Assembly (NCBI GenBank): GCA_013433145.1
Contig: CM024175.1
Span: 10,462,516-10,526,515 of the forward strand
Origin: Ascaris suum
Lineage: Eukaryota > Nematoda > Chromadorea > Rhabditida > Ascarididae
DNA: 64,000 bases
Reading direction: 5' to 3'
The position numbers and the translations under genes were made by a program. The stretch's first letter is position 1, and each line of letters starts with the position of its first letter. Shown here in pieces: positions 48,932 through 64,000 of the stretch. The notes beneath the pieces are model-generated. The model saw only the letters and a program-made list of their open reading frames with translations. It did no database searches and was not told the DNA's origin.

Positions 48932-49734
48932 ATGTTGGCAATCCATCAATGTGCGATCAAGGTCAATAGGAGGTACTCTTTTCGGAGGAAATGGAAGGCT
49001 GTATCCACTCATTCGTTGCATTTTCGCACTCGTAACGATTGCTATTACAAACAGAATCATTGGCTACAGTTAGTACGAACGTTTTTTTTGGAAAGGTTTA
49101 CGCGTTTTTTTTTTCTCCACCTACACAGTAAAGAAAAAATTTCGTTTTAAAGAAATCTTTCTCGATATTTAGAAGCTAAAATCAAGTAACTGAAAGAGTA
49201 GATATGATTTATAGTGCCTATGTCTAATATCTAAATGTTTTATTCGGCATTTGTTTTCGGTTATATTGGTGATACTCTGCAACAATTTTGCACATTCTTG
49301 GATTTCTCATTGAATTTCAGATATGGTAATGATATTTTCATTTCCTTGAATAATCTCAAAATGCGAAACATGATATTTGTGGATTGCTTAACGTTGGATA
49401 CTGAACGAAAACGGATGAGAGAGGTGAGTTGAAATAGAATCATTGTTCCAATTTGCGATGTACAATATATCAGCTTGAATTTTGATAGCTACCCTATACT
49501 GGTTACACTTAGAGCGCCAGGAAATAAACTCTTCCATCTCAGCTATCATTTGAAAAATTATGCGGTTCATCTTTTCATGCGGTTCAAAAAGTGTCTCTAA
49601 TGAGCCATCGAAAACACAAATGTAAAATCAGATTACGTGTAAAATATTTCTTTAAGCGAATGAATACGCTAGTAAAATTATTAGTTTATCAGATCTTCAT
49701 TTCTTTTTGTCATCATTTTCATCGCTATTATTAG
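48932..49734 (+). CDS. Possible three-exon gene, about 143 residues, unrecognised
   Basis: Exons 48932-49068, 49321-49423 and 49543-49734 join in frame with GTTAGT and GTGAGT donors and TTTCAG and CTCAG acceptors. The best exon is the middle one (YGNDIFISLNNLKMRN at its start), which has near-consensus sites on both sides. The product is basic, with Arg/Lys clusters in exons 1 and 3 and no clear signal peptide. The first exon could start further upstream after a GCAG acceptor at about 48910. A 64-residue minus-strand frame (49060-48866) overlaps exon 1 and begins with a short hydrophobic, signal-like stretch (MILFVIAIVTSA), so the strand is not settled. No family recognised. Confidence 0.27.
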
Positions 49735-52700
49735 AAATATGAGACGAAAGAAAATCCTATCTGCTAGGACTACTTACAATCGCAGAGGTATTTTGAGATG
49801 TTCAATGGTATCACTGGGCAAAGATAACAGTAACCACTGACTCAGTAGGACATCAGCATATATATCAACACCCAGCAGTCATCCCCCTACCTAAATTGTT
49901 GACAGAAATTAGCAATCGATGAAGTGGAGCCTGAAATGAAATGATTATGTATTCGTGATTCATATGTCGAAATATCTTGAAATTGACACCTAACTCGAAA
50001 TCTAATTAGTTTTTTCTTCTATTAGTTGTGCACACATGATATAGTAAATAAACAAATGAAGATTTCAGAATATGATGAAGATATATGATGAAAAAAAAAT
50101 TTTCGGTTCGATGTACCATATCAAGAACAATAAACTTTTAAAGCATTGAAATGGAATTTATCTCATCGAAATTATATGATCGATGAAATTTAATTTCCGA
50201 TGCTTAAGTTCCTCTTCGTAAAAACTATGAAGATAAGACGACTTTGAAACTAATGATTATTTTTGATTAAATCTCATGAGTAATACTTTAGAAATATCTT
50301 AATGAAGAGGAGAACTTTCCATAGAAGAGATAACTATCTATAAATGATAGCTGTGAATAAATGAATTGCGATACTCAGCATTACAGAAACGCTAAGGAAG
50401 AATGACTTCACATGCATTGTTTTCTATTTTAACATCAACAAAGAAGCGTAGAAAAAGCGGCATTGTTGGATTCGACAAATAATATCACTGGAAGAAAAAA
50501 AAATCAATATTCTGAGCGCGAATCATCGAATCGCTCTTAAGTACTTCATAAATTTTGAAAATATTTCTGTACGCGATAAATATAAAAATACCACTTATTA
50601 TAAATTATAAATAAAAACGTACTGTCGTTCATAAGTGATATATCCTTCCATACTATTACAATAATATACGGTACTATACTATTCTGTTCTATTTGCAATA
50701 ATATTTTATATATTTATTTTTTTTTTAAAATTTCATTCAATAGAGTATTCGTTACGAATAAATGTCTCTTCATATCGCTTCCACCTGCCTTGAAACAGCC
50801 ATCCTCTGATTCATTTGGCTCCAACGGTCTTTAGGTCAGCCTGTACTCCCTGCAGATCGGTAGCGTGACGGTTAGCGCTCAGGCTAGTTTCCTGCCCATC
50901 CGATACTAACGAGCCTAACCTTCGCCTTTATTTACGCTAATATAAAGGATGATAATATTCCGTTATAGGAGTACATTATACTGCCACAATAGAATTCTAT
51001 ACTCTTACATAGAGCAATCTAATCAAAAATAAGGAGAAAAGCTTAAATGCTTGGTCGAGCTTGAAGTACAATTACTTTCACCACAGAGAGTACGAAAAAA
51101 AAACGATTTAAATAGGCCATAGTGAAATAAATAAAAACAAATCATAAGCAGTGCATTTTAGAGTTTCACATTGAGCGCCTATTCGAACGAATCTAGTGGT
51201 TAGCGATTACATAAACATATTACAATAGGAACAGTATTAATTATAAAATAACATTCATAAATTTGATGGAGGAAATAATTAAAAATTGAAAATTTTTATT
51301 ACTGAAAGTTTAGAAACTAATGTTTCATTGACATCGAAAAAATGATAGATCGAAATCTTTAAGAAACTATGTTGAAGAAGCAACCAGTTGAAAGGATTAA
51401 ACGAAAGCGTTACAAAAAAAAATGTTATTCGTTATCTGTATTTCATCTTGACTTGTGTCTTTTATAAACTGGTTTCTCATTTCTTCTTTACAATGACTCA
51501 TATATTTCAGTGGAAAATATTTTCAATGAATATTTTTGCAACACTTAAAGCAAAGATTTAATTATAATACTCGTTTTCTTTAGTATTTTCCCTACTCAAA
51601 TAATATTAAATGTTAGATTACTGAACATAAAATATGCAAATTAGTCAATAAATTAACGATATGGCGAAGGAATTCAGAAGGAAATTATTACTTCGGAGGT
51701 TAACTCATTTGTGGACATTCTTGAAACTATACCTTTTAAATTAAGAAAGAGAACAATTCGATAGAGGAAAGAATCTTCAAGTGTTTCTAGTCTTCGAATG
51801 CATTTAGTAAATCATGAGAATATTAGCTATTGAATTCATCGAAAATAAAAGTTTCAATAACAATCTATACATAAGGAAATCTGAAGGAGAACTATATGAG
51901 TTGGTTTAATAATTATACAAGTATTTGCGTTTACGTGCACGAATTCTCCGAAAAACCTTTGAAAATCATTGCGTAGAAAAAACGCTTCAATAAAAGAATG
52001 TAAAGATATCTTTTAGATCGTTATCGTTCGACGTTTTAAACTCTTAAATTTCAGGCAATATATAAAGAAAATGTTGAAATTTCTAAAATTAAGCTGCAAA
52101 ATTCTGCACACAAATTTTTAACGAAAATTTTCCTATCATATGCCCACAGTATTATTATGTCGAAACAAACATAAAAATCAATAAGTTTAGTGGTTGGTAC
52201 GCTGCAGGAAATTTAATACTTGTACTTTTCCCATCGGTATTTCTGGAGTTGGAAAATTTAGCTAAAAATTCGCATTGCCTAAGGCAACGTTTTATTAAAT
52301 CACTAGACGCAGTCGACATACCTCGATCTTAAACACCGACTTGGATGATATATCGCGATAGCAAGAGCAAGTCAACACCAGGTTATACCCACAAAATGAA
52401 ACCAACGATACGAGCGGAAGTGATACGGCATAGCAACGGTAAATATTGTTCGCGCACAATAACTGCTCGATCAGCGGAAACGCTCTCATGAATCATATAA
52501 CGTTGATCCGTATACGCTGCCAAATTGTGGCTACATTCAGTGAAGCAGCAATTATTGCGAGTCTAGTTTCGGTGATTGGCGGCGATAGGTTTGAAAATCG
52601 AACGCAAAACACGTCATAATAGTGTTCAGAATCCGTTAGTGATTACCACTTTTTGTGGCGATTATGGAAAATGATGACCCAACAATCGCTATGCATTTTA

Positions 52701-55700
52701 ATATTTCCACATTAAATAATTACCTCATTAGTGTGGTTTTTATAGGTTTGGCGCATAAATAAAAGTGTGAAAGTTGGCCTAATAAAAAAATTTAACGACA
52801 AATATAACTGTATTATACACAGTTGACTAGTAGGTTATGATATTCTCCCCGAGAAACAGCAACGCTCCTTAGCCATAAAAAAAAATGTGGCGAGATTTAT
52901 GGAGTTGCTATTTGCATCTGATAAGTTGAGAATCTACTTTTTTTAAAAAAATAATCTGTTCTTTAACGTGGAAATCTTCACTTATGAACTTTTTTTTTAT
53001 TGCTCCTAAGACAAATATGATAAGAGTATAGACCACCATAAAATAATGTAGTTTTGCATTGCATAAAAGCATTCATTTCGTTTTTTTTTTCGACGCGTAT
53101 GAAACTGGGAGACGAGTTTTGCATATTCACATGCTATTATTGCAAAATTCTAATTAATGGGAAAGAAAAATGTAAATTGCATGTATTCGCATGAAACTTT
53201 CACAAATGCTCTCGAATATTGACGGAGCGTCACAATGGAACTAGAAAATTTTTGCCACTTCTATCATTTTTTATCATGTTCCATTGAATTTTCTGATGGA
53301 ATATAAACATATTTATATGCTGAATAAAAACGATCTTTGAATATACTTTTTCAAGTTTAAATAAAAATTGAGCCAAAAATACTATGAAAAAAAAAGGCTT
53401 AAATAATGAACGGAATACATACACGATATATTCTTCTTGATATTATTTACGCATTTAACATATCATTCTTTTGTGTACTTAGTTAGATTTTATTTACAAT
53501 ATTTGCGCAAACTGAGATTATCCTTATTTTCTTGGATGTTAGAATTTTTTGAGTAGTTTATAGAGTGAAGAAAGCATACTTAAGTTAAACCTGTGAACAG
53601 AAATATTTTACCTGACGGTAGCATACCTTGATGTTTATCCTTCTAACGTTTAAGTTTTGAATAGTTAGTTTTCGAGTATTTTCCTTAATTTTATGACGGA
53701 AATGTAATGCATTTCGTGCATTGATATCAGCAAATCTATAAAAAAAAGCAACTTTTTTTTGAAATCAATATCCTTGTTCATTATATGAGAATGACAAATT
53801 TTCATTCTGGGAAATAATTCGACTTTCTCTAATTTCATAAATTTCTCTATTTCTTTCTTTTTTGCTCAGAAACCAATCATTTATACTCATCAATTTCAGA
53901 GTGTATTATCATATATGTTCACATTTAATCACACAATTCTTGTGCTAGTATAAAGCACAATTACGATTATAAAAGTAATAAAAACCGGTAGTTTTCCATC
54001 ATTCAATATCTACGATTGTGTGATAGCAGATAAACGTCTTAAAGTTGAGCTGTTGCTATTTGATCACTAATAAATGTTTGTGCTAAGCCAACACAGTCGG
54101 TTTGACTTTGAAAGAAATCAACTGCAGTTGTTCGCCAAAGTGCTATTGTATGTGATCACTTCAACTGGCTTTTGGTGTTTTCTTTCTTCCACATAGACAC
54201 ATGTACCCTTATCTTATCATTAGTACGTGCATTTTTGTTTGCATTTTATTCTTCTTTTTTTCGTCTTTCCCTCATATTTAATGGCTGGAACCAGATTAGA
54301 TGCAACACCGACATCTGTCGTGACCGGGGATGACTGAAGAGGAGTTAACTTCGACCTTCGCGCTAATCATAACTGTAACTGGTACTAGGCTCAACCAATA
54401 TTCCACCTGGCTGTTTACAGAACACAGGTTGTATAGTTATCTTGACGCTGTCATAGCTCTGATAGGTACAATACAGACGACCATCGAAAGACAGCTGCGT
54501 AGTGTGTTGTCTGCAATCTTATTCCGTTACTGATATAAGCCATACGAGAAATGACATAGGCTTGTCAATTCTGAAAAACTTTGTTTCCCTGCTATCTCAG
54601 CTTCCATGCTCGAAAAGCTACGATCATGAAACTAACTGGCTCAGAAAGCGTTTATTAAAAGAAATGTGCACCTGTAAGGTACGCAGGTATGTGTCCGAAA
54701 GAGGCGCTTTCATCATTCGATTGTTCTTAGCATGCCATTCTAATATGCCATGAAAATTAACTACCTAAATAACAAATGAACACGCGCTCATAAGGAATTT
54801 TTTAAGAAAATGCTCTAATGAGAGCAATAGCAATATTCCCAAGAAATGTACCTCTACATAGCCCTTCAGCGAAAAATTTTGCGCTCGTATAGGGTAACGA
54901 AGTGTTGATTTGTTTGCCCATTTCGGCATACGAATGCTGTTCAATATGCACATTACTGCATTCGAAATGGAACCATTATTGATTCACGCTTGAAAGATGA
55001 CCATAGAATCTATCTTTATTTATCTATTTATTCGTTGTTCTTTTTCGTGCTATCGATTTTCTTTTCTACTTAGATGTGACTTTTGTCTGTGAAATGACGT
55101 ATGAATCACATATTTAGAGACCTTATTCGAGTGTTCACATTTATCTTATCATATTCAAGCGTTATAATTTTCTTGTCGATTTGTTGCAGTTGTTTATAGG
55201 AATGAAATTTGATTGTAACGCCCGCTTTCTGCAAATACATTCCTTTATGTATTTGAAGTATATTACTTTATGTGTATGAAGTATATCTTTCTTACAGCAC
55301 ACCGATAGATATGCATATGATGATAGGTTTATATTACTTTATGCAAGATACGAAAGAAAGTTATTACTTTTTATGTGAATGTTGTGCCATCAATAATACA
55401 CCGATTTGTATTGATGTGCATGGAGAATTTTTACGTAAGCCGTTACTCAATGAATCTTTCACTACGTGACAAAACTAACATTTGCTTAAATCGACGATGA
55501 AAGTTTGAGTCCAAGAAAAAAAAAAACAAACGAAGAAATATGCTGCAGCTAATGACACGATGATTGCACTTATCTAAGAACAACCGCTCTAGAAAATTAT
55601 CAGTAAAATATAAGTTGTAAGAAATGCACTTATATTTCCCTCACTCATTTAGTACAAAATCAAATTACAACTTGTGCAAAGTTGCGTTTAAATTTCTTAT

Positions 55701-56982
55701 CATTTTAAATTTCTTATCATTCTTATCAATTTTTAAACGTCTATGATCTCTTATGCAGTCGATTTATCGGCAAAAGATGTGATTGGAAGGATTTAGGCAA
55801 TTTTCGGCATTGTTTTCAACATATTTCCCGACTTGGGTAAGTAGCCTACGGGTATTGGGCACAAAAAAATGACAATCATGTAATTTTCTCAAGTTTAAAA
55901 ATAATACAAATTTGCAAATTTGCTATATTTTCCTACTTTATGAACTTTCTCATATTATATTGAATGTTTTCCTATATTATTTTCATTGTACTTTAAAGGT
56001 TTCCTTTGGTTATTTAAAACATATATAATACTGAAAACAGAGAGTCGTTATTTTTAACACTAAAGTATACTAGTTTTCATTTTCCATTCTCATATTGCAA
56101 AAATGTTTTCTTCTACAAACTTATTGCAAATAATGCAAACTTGCATTTCGCGTTACTTTCTTTTTTTTTTTTTTTTTTTAAACGCTTTGCCTTTCCTTTA
56201 TATTCTTTGATGATAGAATGTAAGGCATTTACTTCATTGAAAAAAAATCACCTTTCATTTTTACGTACCATATCGAGCACAACGATTATTTATGAAGTAT
56301 GTTCCATACATTTGCGCTCTTTAATTGCTATTGATTTTTCTTTTAATACCATTGGCAGTACTCATCTCTGTGAACGGCTCAAGGCGAAGATCAGTCTAGA
56401 TCGGTCTCTATAGTGTTTATGATCAGCTTTCGGTGTATTTCACTAAAAGAATTCCTTAAATTTATTGATGTTCTTTGACAATTTTCCTTGCCACTTCGTT
56501 TTACATAAAAATGAGCGCAGTAAAGTCAGCGTAAAAAATGATATAACTGCGCTCAAAAATTACGATTCCTTAAGTCGCAACTGTGATGTGAAAATTTCTT
56601 AGATTCTTCTCTTTCTTTTCTGATTCGTCTTTTTTTATTCAAATATTTGGTCGATGCCAACCGGATTGTATTGCAAATGTGAATGACTTAGAAGGGGGTA
56701 AGGGGAGGTCAGAGGGGATAGGGGGAAGTGAACAAAGGGATACAAGAAATTATGCTAGCGCGGAAATCAAGGCAGATAGATGTAACTGAAACACTTGCGC
56801 CACCGCTACGGTGATGGAAAAGATGCAGACTCATGACCGTTGCCATCTAATCCCGTTGTGCTGCAGTGATCGTATTACATTATAAAATCTACTGAATAAA
56901 ATAATGAATTATGAGTAAAATTGAAAGAATTTTCACTGCAATAAATGGACATTTTTCATATTATCCGTTGTGATATCCAACA
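49735..56982. other. Long spacer before the acetyltransferase gene
   Basis: AT-rich with SINE copy 2 at 50859 and a GC-richer island at 54290-54760. That island holds two overlapping open frames (54330-54533, 54502-54753) in different registers, which could be a decayed element. Nothing else supportable. Confidence 0.5.
50859..50912 (+). mobile_element. tRNA-Thr-like SINE fragment, copy 2
   Basis: This is the second copy, in opposite orientation to the first. It reads GGTAGCGTGACGGTTAGCGC (A-box-like), then a hairpin CAGG-CTAGTTT-CCTG with AGT, another threonine anticodon, in the loop. The stem differs from copy 1 (TAGG/CCTA) at both sides of the same pair, so pairing is kept. The T-arm is not well conserved, so this is not a functional tRNA gene. 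Confidence 0.5.
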
Positions 56983-59900
56983 ATGGACGACATAATATTC
57001 GTAGCCGGCAAGAAGAATGATTTTATCGATGCGGTGAATGAGTCCGCAAATTCAGAGGGTTGGGCTATGTCATACGAAGATTATGATGCATATCTGATGT
57101 GGCTTGGTCCCGATAAATTCCATCATGCAGTCGCTAAAACTAAAGGTAAAATTTATTCCATATGCTATTTGATAATATTGAATGTCGTGAAGTTTTTTTT
57201 TTGAATAATTTTACGCAGTGATTATCAACGAATTGAGTATTTCGAGTAAGTAGTCGAATCTTTAAAGTGTTTCTCCATAAATAATGCTCACTCAACTATT
57301 CAGATTTTCGGAGAAATAATAATCTCGTCGGACGAAACACTCATTCCCAATAACCCTCTTTATTTTCAAAAAAAAAACCTCAAAGAATTTGTCACCTTCG
57401 GGGTTCTATTGGGCTTTAGATTCAGCGTATCTTCGATAGTGTTCTTTTTTAAATCGTATCGGGAGTTGAACAACATGAATAAAATAATCCGTTGAGCTGA
57501 AACAAAAATTTTTGAAATGACATGCTTCATTTACCAAATAATAGAATGGTCAACGTACTAGAATATTCTATTTCAAGTGCTTCGTTATGATCCGAGGAAA
57601 TAGATACCTGGATGGAATCCGGTGAAAGAATTTAGATAGTAGTATACCGACGACCAAGTGCATTCTATGGTTGTAGCTTTCTTTTCAATTCTATGCCGCC
57701 CAATATTTCACCATATAGGAAATAAATTCGTATTCTGGGAAAAATAATTTCCATATTTACCAAAAAAAAGCGATCCGATATCAAGAAAGCTCGGGAAATG
57801 CAAAACTGCTTTCTATCCTAAATTAAAATCATATGCCTAAAAATTTGAAGTTTATTTGTTTATATTTTTGGAGAAAATATATCACTTGAATAATTTCCCA
57901 ACTGTTTACATATCACTATTTATCTAACCTTCTCAGGAATTGATATTATAATAGAAATAATTACGATATGGAAAATAATTTTTTAATCGATTTATTTGTA
58001 GCTGGTGAATTCGTTGGTTGTTGTATGTGCCTCAATATGGATGATATGGCATTCGTAGCGTTATACTATGTACGCCCTCAATATAGAGGTAAAGGTATTG
58101 GTCAACGACTCTTTAAAACAGTGTTACCCCCCGCATTGGCCGAAGAAAAGAATGTCGGTCTTCATGCAGGTACTAATATTATTAATTTTTCCCAGTTGTT
58201 AAAATAAAATATAAATTGGTATTTGAAATCAAGTGCTATACTCTTTGAAAAGCCATAATAATGATTATTGATAGTGGATATATCCATAATAGTATTACAT
58301 ATTCTAACTTGACCTCATTATTTATTCATCCAAGTTTCCTCACATTAGACGCTTTATCTGCTAACTACTATAAAATATTTACATTTTTCTTATACTTTAA
58401 AGTTCCCTTATATTTGGTGTTATTCTCCTCAAAGAAAATAATTACGGAGATGAAAGTTAGCGATCATCATATATTCCTACTATAATTTATTCAAAGACTT
58501 ACTCTATCACGTGAAATTCTATGCTGGCGAAAAAAAAAACGGTTCAGTCGAAAATTCTTAGGAAAATCCGTTTTTTTTTTGAAAAAAAAAGAAGGTAATC
58601 TAACTTTTTAAAATTTCTACTATGAATTTTATAAGTTATGAGCCATTCTAACGGGACGATATCAGCAGCATCGTGAAGGTGAGAATGATGTTTGCTGATT
58701 TTTTTTTTTTTTTTGTAGAATAGAGAGTAAAATATCATAGTGCTATTCATAATGAAATACTTAGAATATGTTTTAGTTTCATTCTCATATCATACATAGA
58801 TTTCTCAGAGATGATCATCTTCATGCTACAAATATGAGTTCTCTCGAGCTTATGAGAAATTTATTGCACTTTCAATGTTTGAAATATTGTCTTAAATAAA
58901 GAAAATTTCTTAATGAGGAATATGTTAGGTATTGATGAAAGAATTTTCATATGGAATAACCTTTAAGTTTGTAATTTTTTCTTTTTTTTTAGCGCCGAAG
59001 ATGTCTTCCGTATATGATAATGTTCTTGGTTTTAATAAATATACTACATGGAAAAGTGATGTAATACTATTGCAAGATATTGATTTTGCAAAACTTGGAG
59101 GTAGGAATTTTTCTTTTTTGTTTTTTGTTTTGAAGCAATTGAGAGGGTTTTTTTTAGCACTCTAATGATCTCCACCTATTGATTTATCGATGACAGCCTT
59201 ATCGAACATAATTTCAACCAGAAACTTTGAAGGATTTTTCGTTTCATTTAAACTCATTCGAGTGCTAAAATTGTCGAAATATGCATCTGTGTCCATCTCG
59301 GGACTAGAGCCGACCAAAATTCTATCATTTACAGGAGTCCTAAGAGAACAACAATATTCCGTGAAGGATGTTAGCGAAGTGCCGATAGATGAGTTGGTAG
59401 CTTACGATCAAACGGTGTACAAATCAAAAAGGGAGGCATTTGTTCAGAACTTCATTGCAAGAAGGAAGGATGCAAAATGCAAGGTTTGTTTTATCATGTG
59501 TGTTCATACAATCATCTGCAAGTATCACCATATTGGCCAATTATATTTCTAATGAAGCCATTTTTGAGAGAAACGAAGAGAGAAAATGATATAGAAGCGA
59601 GAAACTACGCGAAATACTCGAAATCCTATCCTTCATCATCCACTCAAGGGCGTTTACTCATCACATTCATTGGCCGAATGCATTTGAACTCCCTCTTGAG
59701 GCTTTTCATCGCAACTGTCGCAAAATATCATTTCTTCAAGCTCATTAAAAGCGAACGGTTTATCGGTATTTCTAAACAATTTCGTTAGCAACAATTAAAT
59801 ACGGCTATGATTCAATACGGCTATGTTATTATAGTATTTTTTTTTTCAATATTTCTGAGCAATGTGTTCGTCAGCACGCTCTTATGTTTTAAAAGCTAGT

Positions 59901-60773
59901 GAGTCAACACTAATCAGAGCTCAACAATCGTAAATATCTGCATTGTTCCAATATCAACTTGATTTCAGGTTATTTTCGACAAACAAGGAGCTATTATAGG
60001 ATACGGATGCGCACATTCCCTATCAAACGGTTTACCGACATTATGCCCTGTTTATTGCGACAAGGATGACGCATTTCTGGCACTACTGAGTGAACTACTT
60101 TCATGCTATTCGGAAGAGTTGAAGAAAAACAACTGTGTGGATTTAAGACCACCATCTATCAAAACGGCACGCATTAGCACAATGCTTGAGGGTATAGCAA
60201 AAGTTGTGAAGGTAAGGAGGTCTTTTATCTCATTTAACGTGCTTGCAGAGTTCCACTATCTGCTTAAATCATAGAATGATCACTAAGGGTGATAAAAATT
60301 CGATAAGCCTTTATCATTTGCTCGTAAGGAAACAGTCAGAAAGTCTTCTGCAAATATCATTTGAGGACATATTAGTTTTCGAGGAATCCTGAAAATTAGA
60401 AAGCATCTATTTGCGTCTCGAATATATTTCCCTGAAATTAAATGAATCGAAACTTGAATGAAAAAAAAAATCTTGCTAAATAATATATCCTTCAAAAAAT
60501 CACAAGGCTTTTTTTAGTTTTTGATAAATCCGCTATGAAATTTTAATAGCATAACTGTCAATAAAAAGATTTCACAATGTTCTATCTTATTAACAAACGA
60601 ATTGCAATGCAATATATTCATGGAATATCAAACCTGTTTGCAGCATTTTTATACATTTCTTAAAAAGTATTTCATTTCAGAAAGCCGACAATTCACCACA
60701 ATTTACGAAATTTATACCCGAACATGATGTCAACAAGTTGTATAGTTTAGCAGATTTAAATACATGGATATAA
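56983..60773 (+). CDS. GNAT N-acetyltransferase, nematode two-domain type
   Basis: This gene encodes a GCN5-related acetyltransferase that should move the acetyl group of acetyl-CoA onto an unknown acceptor, probably in the cytosol as no signal peptide is seen. Exons: 56983-57145, 58002-58169, 58993-59100, 59335-59483, 59969-60211, 60681-60773. All phases agree, giving about 307 residues. The first half is a GNAT fold; residues 79-88 (RPQYRGKGIG) are the pyrophosphate-binding loop (motif A). It is followed by a conserved-looking ...LHA-APKM turn and a GFNK segment. The second half (about 148-277) resembles the second acetyltransferase-like domain (Acetyltransf_18 type) of nematode DUF1248 proteins: a PIDELVAYD stretch, then a VIFDKQGAIIGYG strand pair. 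The start is the first ATG of the open exon and precedes the fold directly. The substrate cannot be told from sequence. Confidence 0.88.
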
Positions 60774-62988
<2,215 letters not shown>

Positions 62989-63234
62989 CTAGTTAGCCAT
63001 ATTTTCCTGAACTTCCGTGTGATTCTTATCAGTGCATCTATCGACTTCTTCATGACAACCGGTTGTCCTCACAGCTGCTAATTACAACATCTCAGCTATA
63101 CAGCTCGATCTTTACGGGTTATCGCATATCAACTGCCACCATTTTATCCATCTCGTCGAATTTATCCGCTTCGTCCTCATCACGCTCATAAGTACCCTCG
63201 CTGATCTGGTAGGATTTGATGCCGTATTCGTCAT
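62989..63234 (-). CDS. Coding-like minus-strand segment, frame unresolved
   Basis: This block has clearly higher GC than its flanks and several open minus-strand frames. One reading is a two-exon small gene, 63234-63116 joined to 63067-62989 through a GTAAAG donor, 65 residues, basic then acidic with HEEVDRC. Competing readings are a single frame 63259-63119 of 46 residues, very acidic (ERDEDEADKFDEMDK), and a frame 63055-62897 of 52 basic residues. They overlap and cannot all be right. The compositional contrast supports an exon or a former gene here, but the product is unknown. Confidence 0.25.
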
Positions 63235-63259
63235 TTGAACTGATCACAAGCACTTTCAT

Positions 63260-64000
63260 TTAATAATCTGCATTTTCCTTTAGAGTACATCAAACGTCAT
63301 ATTCTCTTTCAAAAACACACATTATTTTTTTCTTTTTTTTGCATAAGTCAATATCAATCTTCATATTGCCGATTGATTGATGCCACTGCACTTCAAGATT
63401 TTTCAACAAGCTCGCTCAACATGATGTGCGTATTATTTCTTCAAGTAAAATATCGGATTTTTTTTTCAAACCCTTCTCCAACTTGATAGATAGTCCCACT
63501 GTAAACGATTCGCAGTATATCGTGGTTTCCAAATGTCGCTTCCGACTTCACAAACGATTGTGTTTCACATTTGTCGCGATCTTTTCTTTGAGGTTCTCCA
63601 GCTGCTATTCAAAACACAGCAAACGTTTCCTTGAGAATTCGCGAAAGTAAATCGCATACTCTCTATTATTCTAAAAAAAAAAAAAAAAAATTCTCGTTTT
63701 GATAATATTAATAAGGGATTTTTATGTTCTCATTTAATTGGAATTTCCTTATATTTTCATATCTTCAAAATGAGTTAGATGGCTCTAGCAAGCAATCGTG
63801 AAGATAATTGTGGCAATATGGTGACAATAACCTCGACGATTGTGATCGATGATGAGTCATCGCTTTTGTGGAATCACCACGTTCTCCATCGCTAATCTCA
63901 AACAAATATTTTATTTCATTTTATTAGTCGAGAAAATTTTGAGATGAGACGAATAATTCGAATATAAACTTTAAAATATGGTCTTATTTTTGATATATTA
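63260..64000. other. Window end, no supported gene
   Basis: AT-rich sequence with a poly-A run near 63674. A 74-codon plus frame at 63426-63650 has no splice partner. A gene extending beyond the window cannot be excluded. Confidence 0.5.

Noticed and set aside
54330..54753. Overlapping frames as a two-exon gene
   Set aside because: No consistent splice junction between them and no recognisable family; may be a decayed element.

Overview
This is eukaryotic chromosomal DNA, AT-rich, with long (TA)n tracts and genes split into many short exons. Introns start with GT and end mostly in TTTCAG-type acceptors. That splice signature, together with a two-part GNAT acetyltransferase of a kind expanded in nematodes and a divergent seven-helix receptor, points to a nematode genome. 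Species and clade cannot be fixed from the sequence alone. No bacterial operon, rRNA, recognisable intact tRNA, CRISPR array or intact transposon was seen.

Three genes are well supported because their exons join in frame throughout. (1) 18117-34633 (+): a 23-exon class II (Golgi-type) alpha-mannosidase of family GH38, about 1083 residues, with a type II signal anchor and all metal and catalytic residues. (2) 42104-37765 (-): a six-exon rhodopsin-like seven-transmembrane receptor of about 398 residues. (3) 56983-60773 (+): a six-exon GNAT acetyltransferase of about 307 residues with an intact acetyl-CoA loop and a nematode-type second domain.

A fourth gene, 11367-7531 (-), was pieced together here from nine small exons whose phases agree and whose reading frame closes at about 301 residues. 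I do not recognise its product. Weaker small gene models sit at 6457-6788 (+), 48932-49734 (+) and 62989-63234 (-), and single exon candidates at 36762-36911 and in the first kilobase.

Layout: 1-7.5 kb, mostly non-coding with simple repeats and one possible small gene; 7.5-11.4 kb, the unrecognised minus-strand gene; 11.4-18.1 kb, spacer with a (TA)n tract and a poly-G run; 18.1-34.6 kb, the mannosidase, whose introns hold a retrotransposon relic, a small minisatellite, (TA)n tracts, G/C runs and a duplicated intronic block; 34.6-37.8 kb, spacer with coding-like pieces; 37.8-42.1 kb, the receptor; 42.1-57 kb, a long spacer with two copies of a tRNA-Thr-like SINE in opposite orientation; 57-60.8 kb, the acetyltransferase; 60.8-64 kb, spacer with another (TA)n tract. 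The genes do not form a functional unit: glycan processing in the Golgi, sensory or peptide signalling and acyl transfer are unrelated roles, as is usual for neighbouring nematode genes.
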